DNA of 64,000 bases from Methylorubrum populi (GTDB lineage Bacteria; Pseudomonadota; Alphaproteobacteria; Rhizobiales; Beijerinckiaceae). Numbering within the stretch: the first letter of the stretch is position 1; each line of letters opens with the position of its first letter. A model generated the notes under the pieces. That model was not told the origin of the DNA and did not search any database. It saw only the letters and a list, made by a program, of their open reading frames with translations. The DNA lies in the NCBI GenBank assembly GCA_036946625.1, contig JAQIIU010000003.1, positions 1,189,961 through 1,253,960 of the forward strand, read 5' to 3'. Below are positions 40,169 to 49,277 of the stretch, one piece after another. The position numbers and the translations under genes were made by a program.

Positions 40169-41000
40169 GCAGCCGCTCGGCGACGACCTTGACCGGCGCG
40201 CGCCGACCGATCAGCACCGCGAACCGCGACTGCTCCGGATCCGATTCGAAGCGGGTGCGGGCCCAGGCGACGAGGAATTTCAGGTACTCGGCCCCGAGCA
40301 GGCGTGCCACGGAGGGATCGGCCCACCAGCGGCCGAGATCGAGTCCGTCGGCGACGACGGGATAGGGAATCACCGTCTCGTCCTCGTTCAGGGCGTGCCG
40401 CAGCTCCACCAGGGTACGGGGCATGTGGTAGTTCGAGGTCACCACCGCGATGATCTCGAACCGGTGACGGCGCATCCAGCGCCGGGTCTCGATGGCGTTG
40501 CCGATGGTGTTGCGCGCCCGGTAATCGAGATCGACGCAGCAACTGATCCAGTGCTCCTGGGCCGGGTTGAGCCGCACGATCTCCTCGCGGGTGGTGCGCT
40601 CGTTGACGCCGGAGATCAGCAACCGCCGGCCGTGGCCGCCCGCGAGCAGGTCGATGGCATCGCCGATGCGCTGCGAGCCGCCGGTCATGGCGACGATGCC
40701 GTCGGCGCCGTCGAGGCTCGGCCGCTCGGCCCGCTCGACCACAGTGACGAAGGCGAGGAAGCCGCCGGCCAGCAGCACCAGTCCGGCCAGGGCGAAACCG
40801 AGGAAGGCCCGCAGGGCCCAGGCGCGCCGCCGCGGCGGGACCATCGCCTCAGCCATCCGCGCGATGGGACGCTGCGAAGGGCCGCCGGCCGAGAACGCCG
40901 CCCAGGGCCAGCCGAACGCTTCGCAGGCGGCGGCGGAGGGGGTTGCGCCCGGGGACCGGGCCGGGCCGGCCGCCTGTCGGCGGGGCACTTGCGGAGACAT
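40152..41000 (-). CDS. DUF218/YdcF-like membrane-anchored protein
   Basis: Up to 282 aa. One TM helix (LGFALAGLVLLAGGFLAFVT) is followed by the DUF218 domain: ADGIVAMTGGSQRIGDAIDL, LLISGVNERTT, RNTIGNAIETRRW and VTSNYHMPRTLVEL. DUF218 proteins such as SanA and ElyC act in envelope integrity. It follows ftsX by about 95 bases on the same strand. The N-terminal 48 residues are Pro/Ala-rich; a start at 40856 (MAEAMVPP) is as likely. Confidence 0.85.
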   Translation of the reverse strand: MSPQVPRRQAAGPARSPGATPSAAACEAFGWPWAAFSAGGPSQRPIARMAEAMVPPRRRAWALRAFLGFALAGLVLLAGGFLAFVTVVERAERPSLDGADGIVAMTGGSQRIGDAIDLLAGGHGRRLLISGVNERTTREEIVRLNPAQEHWISCCVDLDYRARNTIGNAIETRRWMRRHRFEIIAVVTSNYHMPRTLVELRHALNEDETVIPYPVVADGLDLGRWWADPSVARLLGAEYLKFLVAWARTRFESDPEQSRFAVLIGRRAPVKVVAERLLRETN

Positions 41001-41094
41001 GAGGGTCGAGACTGAGGCTCATGAGGGTGTCGTGCGAGGAACTCTCGATCCCCAATGGTTGACGAAAGGTAAACCGGCCCGGGAAGGCGCCGGC

Positions 41095-42102
41095 CTAACG
41101 GAGGAAGCGGCGCACCGTGAACCGCGACACGGACGCCGTGACGACCGAGGCGATCACCCCGATGAGCACGATCAGCGCGTAGCCCTGCCAGCCGATCTGG
41201 AACGTGCCGAACAGGGCCTCGATCTCTTCCCCCGCCGGTCCGGAGCGCCACATCCGGGTGACGAGGCCGGCCAGCGCACAGGTCAGCAGCGCGGCGCCGG
41301 CGCCGATCGCCCCGCCCCTCAGGCCGAGGCGGAAGAACCGGCTCTGGAAGGCCTTGGCGATGTAGTCGTCGTCGGCCCCGACGAAGTGCAGCACCTCGAC
41401 CACCTCGCGGTTGCCGGCCATGGCGCCGCGGGTGGCGAAGATCACGGCGAGGCCGGTGGCGAACAGCACCAGCAGGACGACGCCGATGCCGATGCCGGCG
41501 AAGGTGTTGGCCATGGTCGAGAGGCGCTGGAGCCAGAGCGCGTGGTCGTCGAGGCTGGCCACGCCCGGCAGGGCGTCCGTGAGCGCGGTGCGCAGGGCGC
41601 CGAGATCGGGGTTTCGACCGCTCGCGAGGGTCAGCGCGATCAGCCGCGGCACCGGCAGGTCGGACAGGTCGAGGCCGCTGCCGAGCCAGGGTTCGAGCAG
41701 CCGCTCCGACTCGGCCTTGGTGAAGACCCGGGCGCCGACGATGCCGGGTGCCGCGCGGGCGAGCGCCTCGGCCCGCTTCACGTCCGCCTCGATGTCGCGT
41801 CCGGCGCCCGGCCGGATCTGCACCGTGACCTCCTGCGCCACGCTGCCCTGCCACTGGGCCGCGCTGGAGACGGCGATCTCGGCCGCGCCGGCGCAGAGCG
41901 CGGCGAGGAAGGTGAGGATGGCGATGACCGCGGCGAGCGCCCGGCTCGCCGCGGAGTCCGTCGGGACGAGGGGGGCGTTGCGGCGCAGGTTGGCCGGCAG
42001 CGGCGGCTCGGAGGCAGGCTGCGCATGAGCCTGCACATGCGCCTGCGCCTTGGCCGGACGGGCCGAGGACACGGCCTCGGCGGGGGAGCGGACCTCGCTC
42101 AT
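41095..42102 (-). CDS. ftsX: Cell division protein FtsX
   Basis: 335 aa permease-like protein with one N-terminal TM (about 60-85, AVIAILTFLAALCAGAAE), an extracytoplasmic domain and three C-terminal TMs. With FtsE it activates septal peptidoglycan hydrolases at the divisome. EVVEVLHFVGADDDYIAKAF is the conserved cytoplasmic coupling segment. The Ala-rich N-terminal tail is long. ATG overlaps the ftsE stop by 4 bases. Confidence 0.92.
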   Translation of the reverse strand: MSEVRSPAEAVSSARPAKAQAHVQAHAQPASEPPLPANLRRNAPLVPTDSAASRALAAVIAILTFLAALCAGAAEIAVSSAAQWQGSVAQEVTVQIRPGAGRDIEADVKRAEALARAAPGIVGARVFTKAESERLLEPWLGSGLDLSDLPVPRLIALTLASGRNPDLGALRTALTDALPGVASLDDHALWLQRLSTMANTFAGIGIGVVLLVLFATGLAVIFATRGAMAGNREVVEVLHFVGADDDYIAKAFQSRFFRLGLRGGAIGAGAALLTCALAGLVTRMWRSGPAGEEIEALFGTFQIGWQGYALIVLIGVIASVVTASVSRFTVRRFLR

Positions 42103-42800
42103 CGGCCCTCCACCCGCAGGCGGCCTTCGGACAGCACCATGCGGCGCGCCTCGACGAGATCCATCAGGCTGAAATCGTGGGTGGCGATCACCACCGAGGT
42201 GCCGAGCCGGTTCAGTTCCATGAACAGCCGCAGCAGGCGCCGGGCGAGGCTCGGGTCGACGTTGCCGGTCGGCTCGTCGGCGAGCAGCAGCTCCGGCCGG
42301 GCGATCAGCGCCCGCGCGATCGCGGCGCGCTGCTTCTCACCGCCGGACAGGAGCGGCGGCAGGACGTGCATGCGCTCGCCGAGTCCGACCCAGCGCAGGA
42401 GTTCGACCACCTCCGCCCGGTAGCTCGTCTCGGCCCGCTCCTGCACCCGTAGGGGCAGCGCCACGTTCTCGTAGGTGGTGAGGTGGTCGAGCAGGCGGAA
42501 ATCCTGGAACACCACGCCCATGCGGCGACGCAGGCCGGTGAGCGCGTCGTTGGAGATGCCGCTCACTTCTTGGCCGAACACCGACACGAGCCCGCGGGTC
42601 GGATGCACCGAGAGCAGGATCAGGCGCAGGAGCGTGGTCTTGCCCGCGCCCGAGGGGCCGGTGAGGAACTGGAAGGAGCGCGGCGCGATCTCGAAGCTGA
42701 CGTCGGACAACACCTCCGGCCCGAGGCCGTAGCGCATGCCGACGCTCTCGAACCGGACGACGGGCTCCTCCGCGCCGGACAGGAGGCTGCCCGTTTTCAT
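42099..42800 (-). CDS. ftsE: Cell division ATP-binding protein FtsE
   Basis: 233 aa ABC ATPase. Walker A GPSGAGKTT, Q-loop VVFQDFRLLDHLTTYENV, signature LLSGGEKQR, Walker B LLLADEPTGNVD, H-loop ATHD. It powers FtsX signalling across the membrane. The upstream in-frame extension to 42926 is not conserved. Divergent from the MJ0042 gene, the usual arrangement in alphaproteobacteria. Confidence 0.94.
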   Translation of the reverse strand: MKTGSLLSGAEEPVVRFESVGMRYGLGPEVLSDVSFEIAPRSFQFLTGPSGAGKTTLLRLILLSVHPTRGLVSVFGQEVSGISNDALTGLRRRMGVVFQDFRLLDHLTTYENVALPLRVQERAETSYRAEVVELLRWVGLGERMHVLPPLLSGGEKQRAAIARALIARPELLLADEPTGNVDPSLARRLLRLFMELNRLGTSVVIATHDFSLMDLVEARRMVLSEGRLRVEGR

Positions 42801-42968
42801 CGAAGCCGACAACGCCCGCTCACTCCACGCTTTCGCCCGCACCCGGGTTCCCGTGCCGCATCCGGCTTCACGGCCGGTTAACCCTACTCGGGGAGAACGT
42901 TTGTGTCCTTTTCGAGAGCGCGGCAACCCGCTGCCGGGCCCTGGACCTCACTCGAGCCCTCCGCCGCC

Positions 42969-43721
42969 ATGCTGATCGTCTGCCCGGCCTGCGCCAGCGA
43001 GTATCGCATCGATGCCGAGCGCGTCGGCACCGCGGGCCGCTCGGTGCGCTGCGCCGCCTGCCGCGAGACGTGGTTCATCTCCTCCGACGAGGTGGTCGCG
43101 GCGATGTTCGACGAGATGTCGGACGAGGCCGCCCCGGCGGCGGCGCCCCCGGAACCGCCGAGCGCTCCCGACGCCGGGGCGCCCCCCGAAGAGCCGCCGC
43201 GCTCCCGACCGGTCGCCGCGAAGGCTGCCGGGCGGGCCAGGCCGAAGCGCGCCGCCCGGCGGCTCTCGCCGGCGCTGGCCGCCGGTCTCGTCCTCGCCGC
43301 CGCCCTGCCGCTCGCGCTTCTCGGACGCGTCGGCGTAGTGCGGGCGATGCCGCAGACGGCGGCGCTGTTCGCCCGCGTCGGCCTGCCGGTGAACCTGCGC
43401 GGCATCGATCTCATCGACATCGCCGCTTTCCAGATCCCGGCGGAAGGAAGCTATCCCGCCCGTCTGGTGGTGGAGGGGGACATCGTCGGCGTCGCCCGCG
43501 AGCGCGTGGCCGTGCCGCCGATCGAGGTCGAGGTGCGCGACGCCGGGGGACAGCCGCTCTACCGCTGGAACGTCCCCGGCCCGCGCGCCGCCCTGGAACC
43601 GGGCGAGCGGGCGCGTTTCAAGGCGAGCCTCTCGGCGCCGCCCGAGACGGGGCGGCAGGTCGAGGTACGATTCTCCGCCGACGGTGCCGCCGGCGGGGCG
43701 CCGGGGAACGAGTCGCGCTAG
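42969..43721 (+). CDS. MJ0042-type zinc-ribbon protein with DUF3426-like domain
   Basis: 250 aa. N-terminal zinc ribbon MLIVCPACASEYRID...VRCAACRETWF (two CxxC pairs), a Pro/Ala-rich linker (about 50-105), one TM helix (about 108-128) and an extracytoplasmic domain (LRGIDLIDIAAFQIPAEG, VEVRDAGGQPLYRW). Function unknown, but it is constantly linked to ftsEX. The start at MLIVCPAC is the family N-terminus; GTG at 42903 is possible but would precede the zinc ribbon with a Pro/Ser leader. Confidence 0.88.
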   Translation: MLIVCPACASEYRIDAERVGTAGRSVRCAACRETWFISSDEVVAAMFDEMSDEAAPAAAPPEPPSAPDAGAPPEEPPRSRPVAAKAAGRARPKRAARRLSPALAAGLVLAAALPLALLGRVGVVRAMPQTAALFARVGLPVNLRGIDLIDIAAFQIPAEGSYPARLVVEGDIVGVARERVAVPPIEVEVRDAGGQPLYRWNVPGPRAALEPGERARFKASLSAPPETGRQVEVRFSADGAAGGAPGNESR

Positions 43722-43940
43722 GATTTCGATGTGCGGGCTTGAACCCTTCAACCTCCGATGCTTCGCCACGATACAGCGCCTCGCAATCCCGGCCGCCGTA
43801 GAAACAGCCGAAGGCTCGAACGGCACGATGCGCAGGCCAGGTTCCAGATCGTCGCGGGGACGGCCGCCATGGGGTGCGCCGCCGATCCGTGCGCAGTGTT
43901 TCCTGATGTGTCGAACGAAGCCTTTACCTTTGGCGACTGA

Positions 43941-44158
43941 AAGCCTGTTTGACAGCAGTGATCCCCTCTCGCCCCTCATCCTGAGGTGCCGCGTGAGCGG
44001 CCTCGAAGGGTGCTCCAGGAATCGCGCGGAACCTGGAGACCCCTTCGAGGCCTCCGCTGCGCTCCGGCACCTCAGGATGAGGGTTCAGGATGGGAGCAGG
44101 GCTTTCCTCTCGCCTTGCCGTTGCCTGACGAAGATACGTCGGCCGGTCAGACAGACTC
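43941..44158. repeat. Repeat family B, copy 1, running into galM
   Basis: About 218 bases, very similar to copy 3 at 62223. Outer arms AAGCCTGTTTGAC and GTCAGACAGACTC; inner arms CCTCATCCTGAGGTGCCG and CGGCACCTCAGGATGAGG. Its last 12 bases lie inside galM, so the repeat supplies the galM stop codon (44147-44149) and last codons. The bases 43722-43940 before it hold no gene. Confidence 0.82.
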
Positions 44159-45199
44159 TCGGACGGCCGAGAACCTGTAGGTCGTGCTCGCCGCGAAAAC
44201 GTCGCCCGGCCGCAGCACGGTGCTCGGAAAACCCGGATGGTTCGGTGCGTCCGGAAACCCTTGCGTCTCGAAGCAGACGCCGTCGCCGGAGCGGTAGGCA
44301 CGCCCCGAGGGACCGACCAGCGTGCCGTCGAGATTGTTGCCGCTGTAGAGCTGGAGCGCCGGCTGGGTGGTGGCGATGTCGAGCCGGCGTCCGCTCGCCG
44401 GGCAGTGGCAGGACGCCGCCGGCCGCAGGGAGCCGGTGGCGCCGCGCAGCACGAAGTTGTGGTCGTAGCCCTTGGCGATGACGATCTGCGGGTGACCCTG
44501 GCGGATGCGCGCGCCGAGGGCGACGGGTTCGCGGAAGTCGAGGGGCGTGCCGGCGACCGGGGCGATCGCCCCGGTCGGAACCTGCGTCGCGTCGGTCGGC
44601 GTGTAGGTGTCGGCGAAAACGTGCACCACGTGATCCATCACGCTCCCCATACCCTCGCCGGCGAGGTTGAAGTAGCTGTGGTTGGTCAGGTTCAGCACCG
44701 TCGGGCGGTCGGTCTCGGCGCGGTAATCGATGCGCAGCGTGCCGGGCTCGGGCAGGCTGTAGGTCACCGCGACGTCGAGATTGCCCGGGAAGCCCTCCTC
44801 GCCGTCGGGGCTGCGCCGCCGCAGGACCAGACCGGTCCCGTCGGCGTCGGTGACGGTCCAGAGGTGCCGGGCGAAGCCCTGCGGGCCGCCATGCATGGTG
44901 TTGGGCGGCTCGTTGATCGGGAGTCGGTAGCTCCGCCCGTCGAGCTCGAAGCGGCCCCTCGCGATGCGGTTGGCGTAACGCCCGGCGATCGCCCCGAAAT
45001 GCGGGCTCACCGTCTCGTAGCCCTCGACCGTATCGAGCGCGAGGACGACGTTGGCGAATCGTCCCTCCCGGTCCGGCACCTCGATGGCGGTGACGACGGC
45101 GCCGTAATCGATCACCCGGACGCGGATGCCGTCGCGGGCGAGGGCGTGGCGGGTCACCGTCTCGCCCGCCCGCGTCGATCCGAAGGTTTCCGCATTCAT
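44147..45199 (-). CDS. galM: Aldose 1-epimerase (galactose mutarotase)
   Basis: 350 aa beta-sandwich enzyme interconverting alpha and beta aldohexoses. VLNLTNHSYFNLAGEG holds the catalytic His, GRYANRIARGRFELDG the substrate His/Arg region, and VCFETQGFPDAPNH the general-base Glu. Length is normal, but the last residues (RESV) are encoded inside repeat B copy 1, implying that the repeat replaced or trimmed the original 3' end. No sugar operon nearby. Confidence 0.92.
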   Translation of the reverse strand: MNAETFGSTRAGETVTRHALARDGIRVRVIDYGAVVTAIEVPDREGRFANVVLALDTVEGYETVSPHFGAIAGRYANRIARGRFELDGRSYRLPINEPPNTMHGGPQGFARHLWTVTDADGTGLVLRRRSPDGEEGFPGNLDVAVTYSLPEPGTLRIDYRAETDRPTVLNLTNHSYFNLAGEGMGSVMDHVVHVFADTYTPTDATQVPTGAIAPVAGTPLDFREPVALGARIRQGHPQIVIAKGYDHNFVLRGATGSLRPAASCHCPASGRRLDIATTQPALQLYSGNNLDGTLVGPSGRAYRSGDGVCFETQGFPDAPNHPGFPSTVLRPGDVFAASTTYRFSAVRESV

Positions 45200-45276
45200 T
45201 CGCCGCTCTCCTCGCGCCCGGAGCGTCTACGCACGAGATCGGGTTGGGTGGCATCCAGGCGCCGGAATCCGTGCCG

Positions 45277-47067
45277 CTACTCCGAGGCCGCGACGGGCCG
45301 GGTCGATTCCGAATCGTCCGACAATTGCAGCCGGTGCAGCCGCGCGTAGGTGCCGCCGGCCGCCGCCAGTTCCTCGTGGCGGCCGAGCTCGATCACCCGG
45401 CCGGCCTCCATCACGGCGATGCGGTCGGCCTCGCGCACGGTGGAGAGGCGGTGGGCGATCACCAGCGTCGTGCGCCCGCGCATCAGCCGCTCCAGCGCCT
45501 CCTGCACCAGATGCTCGGATTCGGAATCGAGCGCGCTCGTCGCCTCGTCGAGGAGCAGGATCGGCGCGTTCTTCAGGAAGGCGCGGGCGAGCGAGATCCG
45601 CTGGCGCTCGCCCCCAGAGAGCCGACCGCCGGCCGGCCCGACGCGAAACGCGTAGCCCTCGGCCAGCCGCGAGATGAAACCGTGCGCCGCCGCCGCTTCG
45701 GCCGCCGCCTCGATCTCCTCGCGCGCAGCGCCGGGGCGGCCGAAGCCGATGTTGGCGGCGATGGTGTCGTCGAACAGCACCACCTCCTGCGACACCACGG
45801 CGACCGCGGCGCGCAGCGAGCCCAGCGTCACGTCGCGCAGGTCGGTGCCGTCGATCAGCACGCGCCCCGCCGTCACGTCGTGCAGCCGCGGCACGAGGTT
45901 GAGCAGCGAGGATTTGCCCGAGCCGGAGCGGCCGACCAAGGCCGTGGTCGCGCCGGCGGGCACCACGAGGTCGATGCCCTCCAGCGCCGGCGCGTCGGCG
46001 CGGTAGCGGAAATGCACGCCCTCGAAGCGGATCTCGCCTCGTGTCACGTCGAGCGGCCGGGCGGACGGGGCTTCGCGGATGGTCGGGCGCTCGTCCATCA
46101 GGGCGAAGTAGCGGGTGAGCGCGGCGGCGGCCTCCTGAAGGATGGCGTTGAGGGTGCCCAGCGCCCGGGCCGGCTGCGCCGCGAGCAGCAGGGCGGCGAC
46201 GTAGCCGGTGAAGTCGCCGACCGTGCGGTCGCCCGACATCACCCGCTGGCCCACCAGAACCAGCACGCCGGCCACGGCGAGGCCGCCGCCGATCTCCATC
46301 AGCGGGTCGAGCCGGCCGCGGGCATTGGCCGCCTTCATCTTGAGGCGGCGCACCTCGTCGAGCGCCTGCACCGCGCGGCCCTTGAGGTAGCCTTCCAGCC
46401 CATAGGTCTTGGCGACGCGGGCGCCCTGAAGGCTCTCGGTGATGAGGCTCGCGGTGGCGCCCATCTGCTCCTGCGTCGTGGTCGAGACCTGACGCAGCTT
46501 GCGGCCGATGCGGTTGACCGGGCCGGCCACCAGCGGCGCCGTGACGGCGGCGGCGAGCGTCAGCAGCGGGTCCATCCAGATCAGTGCGATCACCAGCGCC
46601 ACCAGCATGGCCACGTCGCGCAGGAGCACGGTGGAGATGCGGGTCAGCGCCTCCTTGATGAAGGCGAAGTCGGTGGTGAAGCGCTGCGTGAAGGCGGCCG
46701 GGCTCTCGCGGCCGAGCTGGGCCAGATCGGCATCGATCAGGTGGCCGTAGAGCGCCGCCTGCATGTCGGCCTCGACGCGGGTGACGACCCGGTTCGTCAG
46801 CACGGTCTGGCCGTACAGGGCGAAGCCGCGCACGGAGGTGACGGCGATGACGACCAGCGGCCCGTAGGCCAGAGCGCCGGTGTCCTTATGATCGAAGGCG
46901 TCGAAGGCGGCCTTGATCAGGGCCGGATAGAGCCCGGTCGCCGCGCCGACGATGGTGATGAGCACCAGCACCACGGCGAGCGTCGCCCGGTGGGGGGAAA
47001 GCCATTCCCGCCAGAGCCGCCCGAGCAGGGGGAGGGTGTCGCCCCTCAGGAGCGGCCGGCGCGCCAT
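45277..47067 (-). CDS. MsbA-like ABC exporter (TM-NBD half transporter)
   Basis: 596 aa. Six TM helices (about 25-320) fused to an ATPase: Walker A GRSGSGKS, signature LSGGERQR, Walker B ILLLDEATSALD, H-loop IAHRLST. The dimer would flip lipid A core or another lipid, or export a drug; MsbA-like is the closest description but the substrate is not proven. It precedes galM by 77 bases on the same strand. Confidence 0.9.
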   Translation of the reverse strand: MARRPLLRGDTLPLLGRLWREWLSPHRATLAVVLVLITIVGAATGLYPALIKAAFDAFDHKDTGALAYGPLVVIAVTSVRGFALYGQTVLTNRVVTRVEADMQAALYGHLIDADLAQLGRESPAAFTQRFTTDFAFIKEALTRISTVLLRDVAMLVALVIALIWMDPLLTLAAAVTAPLVAGPVNRIGRKLRQVSTTTQEQMGATASLITESLQGARVAKTYGLEGYLKGRAVQALDEVRRLKMKAANARGRLDPLMEIGGGLAVAGVLVLVGQRVMSGDRTVGDFTGYVAALLLAAQPARALGTLNAILQEAAAALTRYFALMDERPTIREAPSARPLDVTRGEIRFEGVHFRYRADAPALEGIDLVVPAGATTALVGRSGSGKSSLLNLVPRLHDVTAGRVLIDGTDLRDVTLGSLRAAVAVVSQEVVLFDDTIAANIGFGRPGAAREEIEAAAEAAAAHGFISRLAEGYAFRVGPAGGRLSGGERQRISLARAFLKNAPILLLDEATSALDSESEHLVQEALERLMRGRTTLVIAHRLSTVREADRIAVMEAGRVIELGRHEELAAAGGTYARLHRLQLSDDSESTRPVAASE

Positions 47068-47159
47068 CGTGTCCCGTGTCGATGCTGACCCCGGCGGAAG
47101 CGCCGGGGCCCGCGGTGTTTGCCGCCGCGCGGGCGAACGATCAAGCGCCGGCCTCGATG

Positions 47160-47696
47160 CTACTCGTCACCGCCGCCCGGCCCGTGGCCATGCGGCCCCT
47201 CGCGCCAGCCCTTGTGCGGCCCGCCGGACGGGCGGAGCGGCCGGGCGAGCACCATGGCGCGGTGCTTCTGGCCGTCGTCCAGGCTGGCGAAGAGGGGCGT
47301 CGTGGCGTCGGCGAGCTTGCGCAGGGCCTCGCCGCGTGCCGTCGAGGCATCCGCCATGGCGCGCAGGGCGCCGGGCGCATCGTCCTCCATGCGGCCCCGC
47401 GCGCGCCGGGCCTCGCGCTGCGCGTCCCGCTGCCTGGCGAGATCGCGAATCGCGGTCTCGACCGGCGGCCACAGCTTCTCCTGGTCCGGGTTCAGCTTGA
47501 GGCCCGCATGCAGGCCGGCGATGCGCGCATCGGTGAAGGCCGCGCGGTCCTCGGGCGAGAGCGCGGACCAGCGGCCGTGCCGGTGGCCCCACGGACCCTC
47601 GAACGGTCCGGCCCGCACCGCCGCCGACCCGATCCCGGCGGCGCCGAGCGCCGCGAAGCCCGCCAACAGAAGACCCGTTACCCGTCGCTTGGTCAT
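47160..47696 (-). CDS. Spy/CpxP-like LTXXQ periplasmic protein
   Basis: 178 aa. Signal peptide to about residue 29; mature domain begins GPWGHRHGRW and contains LKLNPDQEKLWPPVE, a variant of the LTxxQ helix, and many charged helices. The C-terminus is His/Gly-rich (GPHGHGPGGG). Spy/CpxP relatives are periplasmic chaperones or metal-responsive proteins. GGAG lies 8 bases before this ATG, preferred over the one at 47714. It is divergent from the zinc-binding protein gene. Confidence 0.82.
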   Translation of the reverse strand: MTKRRVTGLLLAGFAALGAAGIGSAAVRAGPFEGPWGHRHGRWSALSPEDRAAFTDARIAGLHAGLKLNPDQEKLWPPVETAIRDLARQRDAQREARRARGRMEDDAPGALRAMADASTARGEALRKLADATTPLFASLDDGQKHRAMVLARPLRPSGGPHKGWREGPHGHGPGGGDE

Positions 47697-47841
47697 CGGT
47701 GCATCTCCAGACATCCGGGACGGACGGTCCCGAGCCCGATGAGAATGCCGCCCCTCGTGTCTCTGCGATGTGTCCGGCCGTCTCCGGTTCGTGTCTGGAA
47801 CATGAAACCTTGTCCATGATTCCCGTCACCGGCTTGGCGAT

Positions 47842-47862
47842 GTGATAATGTTACATTATGAC
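47842..47862 (+). promoter_or_regulatory. Zur/Mur-like operator upstream of the metal-binding protein
   Basis: GTGATAATGT T ACATTATGAC: 10-base arms with a single mismatch round one central T, in an otherwise GC-rich region. The centre ATAATGTTACATTAT resembles Fur-family boxes of the Zur or Mur type. It ends 25 bases before the chosen start of the gene it precedes, so repressor binding would block its promoter. Confidence 0.65.
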
Positions 47863-47887
47863 CCCTGCCGAACGGAGGGTTTTCGGC

Positions 47888-48808
47888 ATGGGTGCGGGTG
47901 TGGGGCGTCGGATCGCGGCTTTGTTGCTGATGCTCTTCGGCCTGATGCCGTCGGCGGCGTTCGCGGCGGAATCGAAGCTGAAGGCCGTGGCGACCTTCTC
48001 GATCCTGGCCGATCTCGTCACGCAGGTCGGCGGCGAACGGGTGGCGGTGACGAGCCTCGTCGGGCCCGATGCCGACGCCCACGGCTATTCCCCCGCGCCG
48101 GGCGATGCCCGCCGGGTGGCCGAGGCCGACCTCGTCGTCGTCAACGGTCTCGGCTTCGAGGGCTGGATCGAGCGCCTGATCAAGGCGTCGGGCACCAGGG
48201 CACCCGTCGTCGTCGCCGCGAAGGGGGTGAAGACGATCGCCGGCAGCCACGACCACGACGACCACGGGCACGACCACGGCGATCATGCCGACCCGCATGC
48301 GTGGCAGAACGTGGCGAACGTGAAGCTCTACGTCGCCAACATCCGCGACGGCCTGAGCACCGTCGATCCCGCGCACGCCGCGCTCTACGCCGCCAACGCC
48401 GCCGCCTACACGGAAAAGCTCGACGCGCTGGACGCGGAGATCCGTTCGACCCTCCAGACGATCCCCGCCGAGCGGCGGCGCATCATCACCACCCACGATT
48501 CGTTCGGCTATTTCAGCGACGCCTACGGCATGCGCTTCCTGGCGCCCCAGGGCATCTCGACGGACAGCGAGGCCGGCCCGAGGGACGTCGCCCGCATCAT
48601 CCGCCAGATCCGCAGCGACAAGGTGCCGGCGGTGTTCGTGGAGACCATCGCCGATCCCCGGCTGATGCAGCAGATCGCCCGCGAGAGCGGCGCCAAGGTC
48701 GGCGGCCGGATCTATTCCGACGCGCTGAGCGGACCGGCCGGCCCGGCGCCGGGCTATGTCGAGATGATGCGCGCGAACCTGCGGGCGTTCCGGGAGGCGT
48801 TGGGCTGA
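47888..48808 (+). CDS. Zinc/manganese-binding periplasmic protein (ZnuA/AztC-like)
   Basis: 306 aa cluster A-I solute-binding protein. Signal peptide to about residue 27. Metal ligands: His in DADAHGYSPAPG, His in ADPHAWQNV, His in THDSFGYFSDAYG and a C-terminal Asp in YSDALSG. A flexible His-rich loop SHDHDDHGHDHGDH precedes the second ligand, typical of zinc proteins. No permease or ATPase gene is adjacent. ATG at 47888 is chosen because GGAGGG lies 8 bases upstream; the ATG at 47858 lies inside the palindromic operator. Confidence 0.9.
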   Translation: MGAGVGRRIAALLLMLFGLMPSAAFAAESKLKAVATFSILADLVTQVGGERVAVTSLVGPDADAHGYSPAPGDARRVAEADLVVVNGLGFEGWIERLIKASGTRAPVVVAAKGVKTIAGSHDHDDHGHDHGDHADPHAWQNVANVKLYVANIRDGLSTVDPAHAALYAANAAAYTEKLDALDAEIRSTLQTIPAERRRIITTHDSFGYFSDAYGMRFLAPQGISTDSEAGPRDVARIIRQIRSDKVPAVFVETIADPRLMQQIARESGAKVGGRIYSDALSGPAGPAPGYVEMMRANLRAFREALG

Positions 48809-48854
48809 CGGGGCTTGTTCTGCAAGGCACCCACGTGGGTCCATCCAACCTCCT

Positions 48855-48962
48855 CCCTCATCCTGAGGTGCCGCGAAGCGGCCTCGAAGGATCTTCCAGA
48901 TCCCGCGCGCCCTGGAACACCCTTCGAGGCCTTCGCGGGGCTCCGGCACCTCAGGATGAGGG
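48855..48962. repeat. Repeat family B, copy 2 (core only)
   Basis: 108 bases beginning CCCTCATCCTGAGGTGCCG and ending CGGCACCTCAGGATGAGG, the inner part of the family B unit without its outer arms. It lies between the convergent metal-binding-protein and moaD genes and could form a bidirectional transcript-ending hairpin. Confidence 0.8.
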
Positions 48963-49021
48963 AACTGGTGGGACGTTCGCGGCGAGAGCCCTTTGCACCC
49001 ACAGCCGGCCGGTCGGTGGCG

Positions 49022-49273
49022 CTATCCGCCCGTCATCGGCGGGAAGAACGCGATCTCCCGCGCGCCCGCGATGGCGCTGTCGGCCCTGGCATGGACCCGG
49101 TCGATCGCCGCACGCACCACGCCCTCGTTCTCGAAGGCGTGGGCGTATTCCTCGCCGCGCGTCTTGAGCCAGCCGATCAGGTCGGCCACCGTGGCGATGC
49201 CGTCGGGCGGCGTCACGGTCTCCTCGGGCTTGCCGACGCGCTCGCGCACCCAGGCGAAGTAGACGAGCTTCAT
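49022..49273 (-). CDS. moaD: Molybdopterin synthase small subunit MoaD
   Basis: 83 aa ubiquitin-like protein ending in PPMTGG, the Gly-Gly that becomes the thiocarboxylate sulfur donor. VYFAWVRERVGKPEE and FENEGVVRAAIDRVHA fit the family. In many relatives moaE follows at once; here convergent DNA follows and no moaE is seen in the window. Repeat A copy 2 begins 4 bases before the start, so the Shine-Dalgarno region is repeat sequence; the ATG at 49276 is an alternative. Confidence 0.9.
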   Translation of the reverse strand: MKLVYFAWVRERVGKPEETVTPPDGIATVADLIGWLKTRGEEYAHAFENEGVVRAAIDRVHARADSAIAGAREIAFFPPMTGG

Positions 49274-49277
49274 CATC

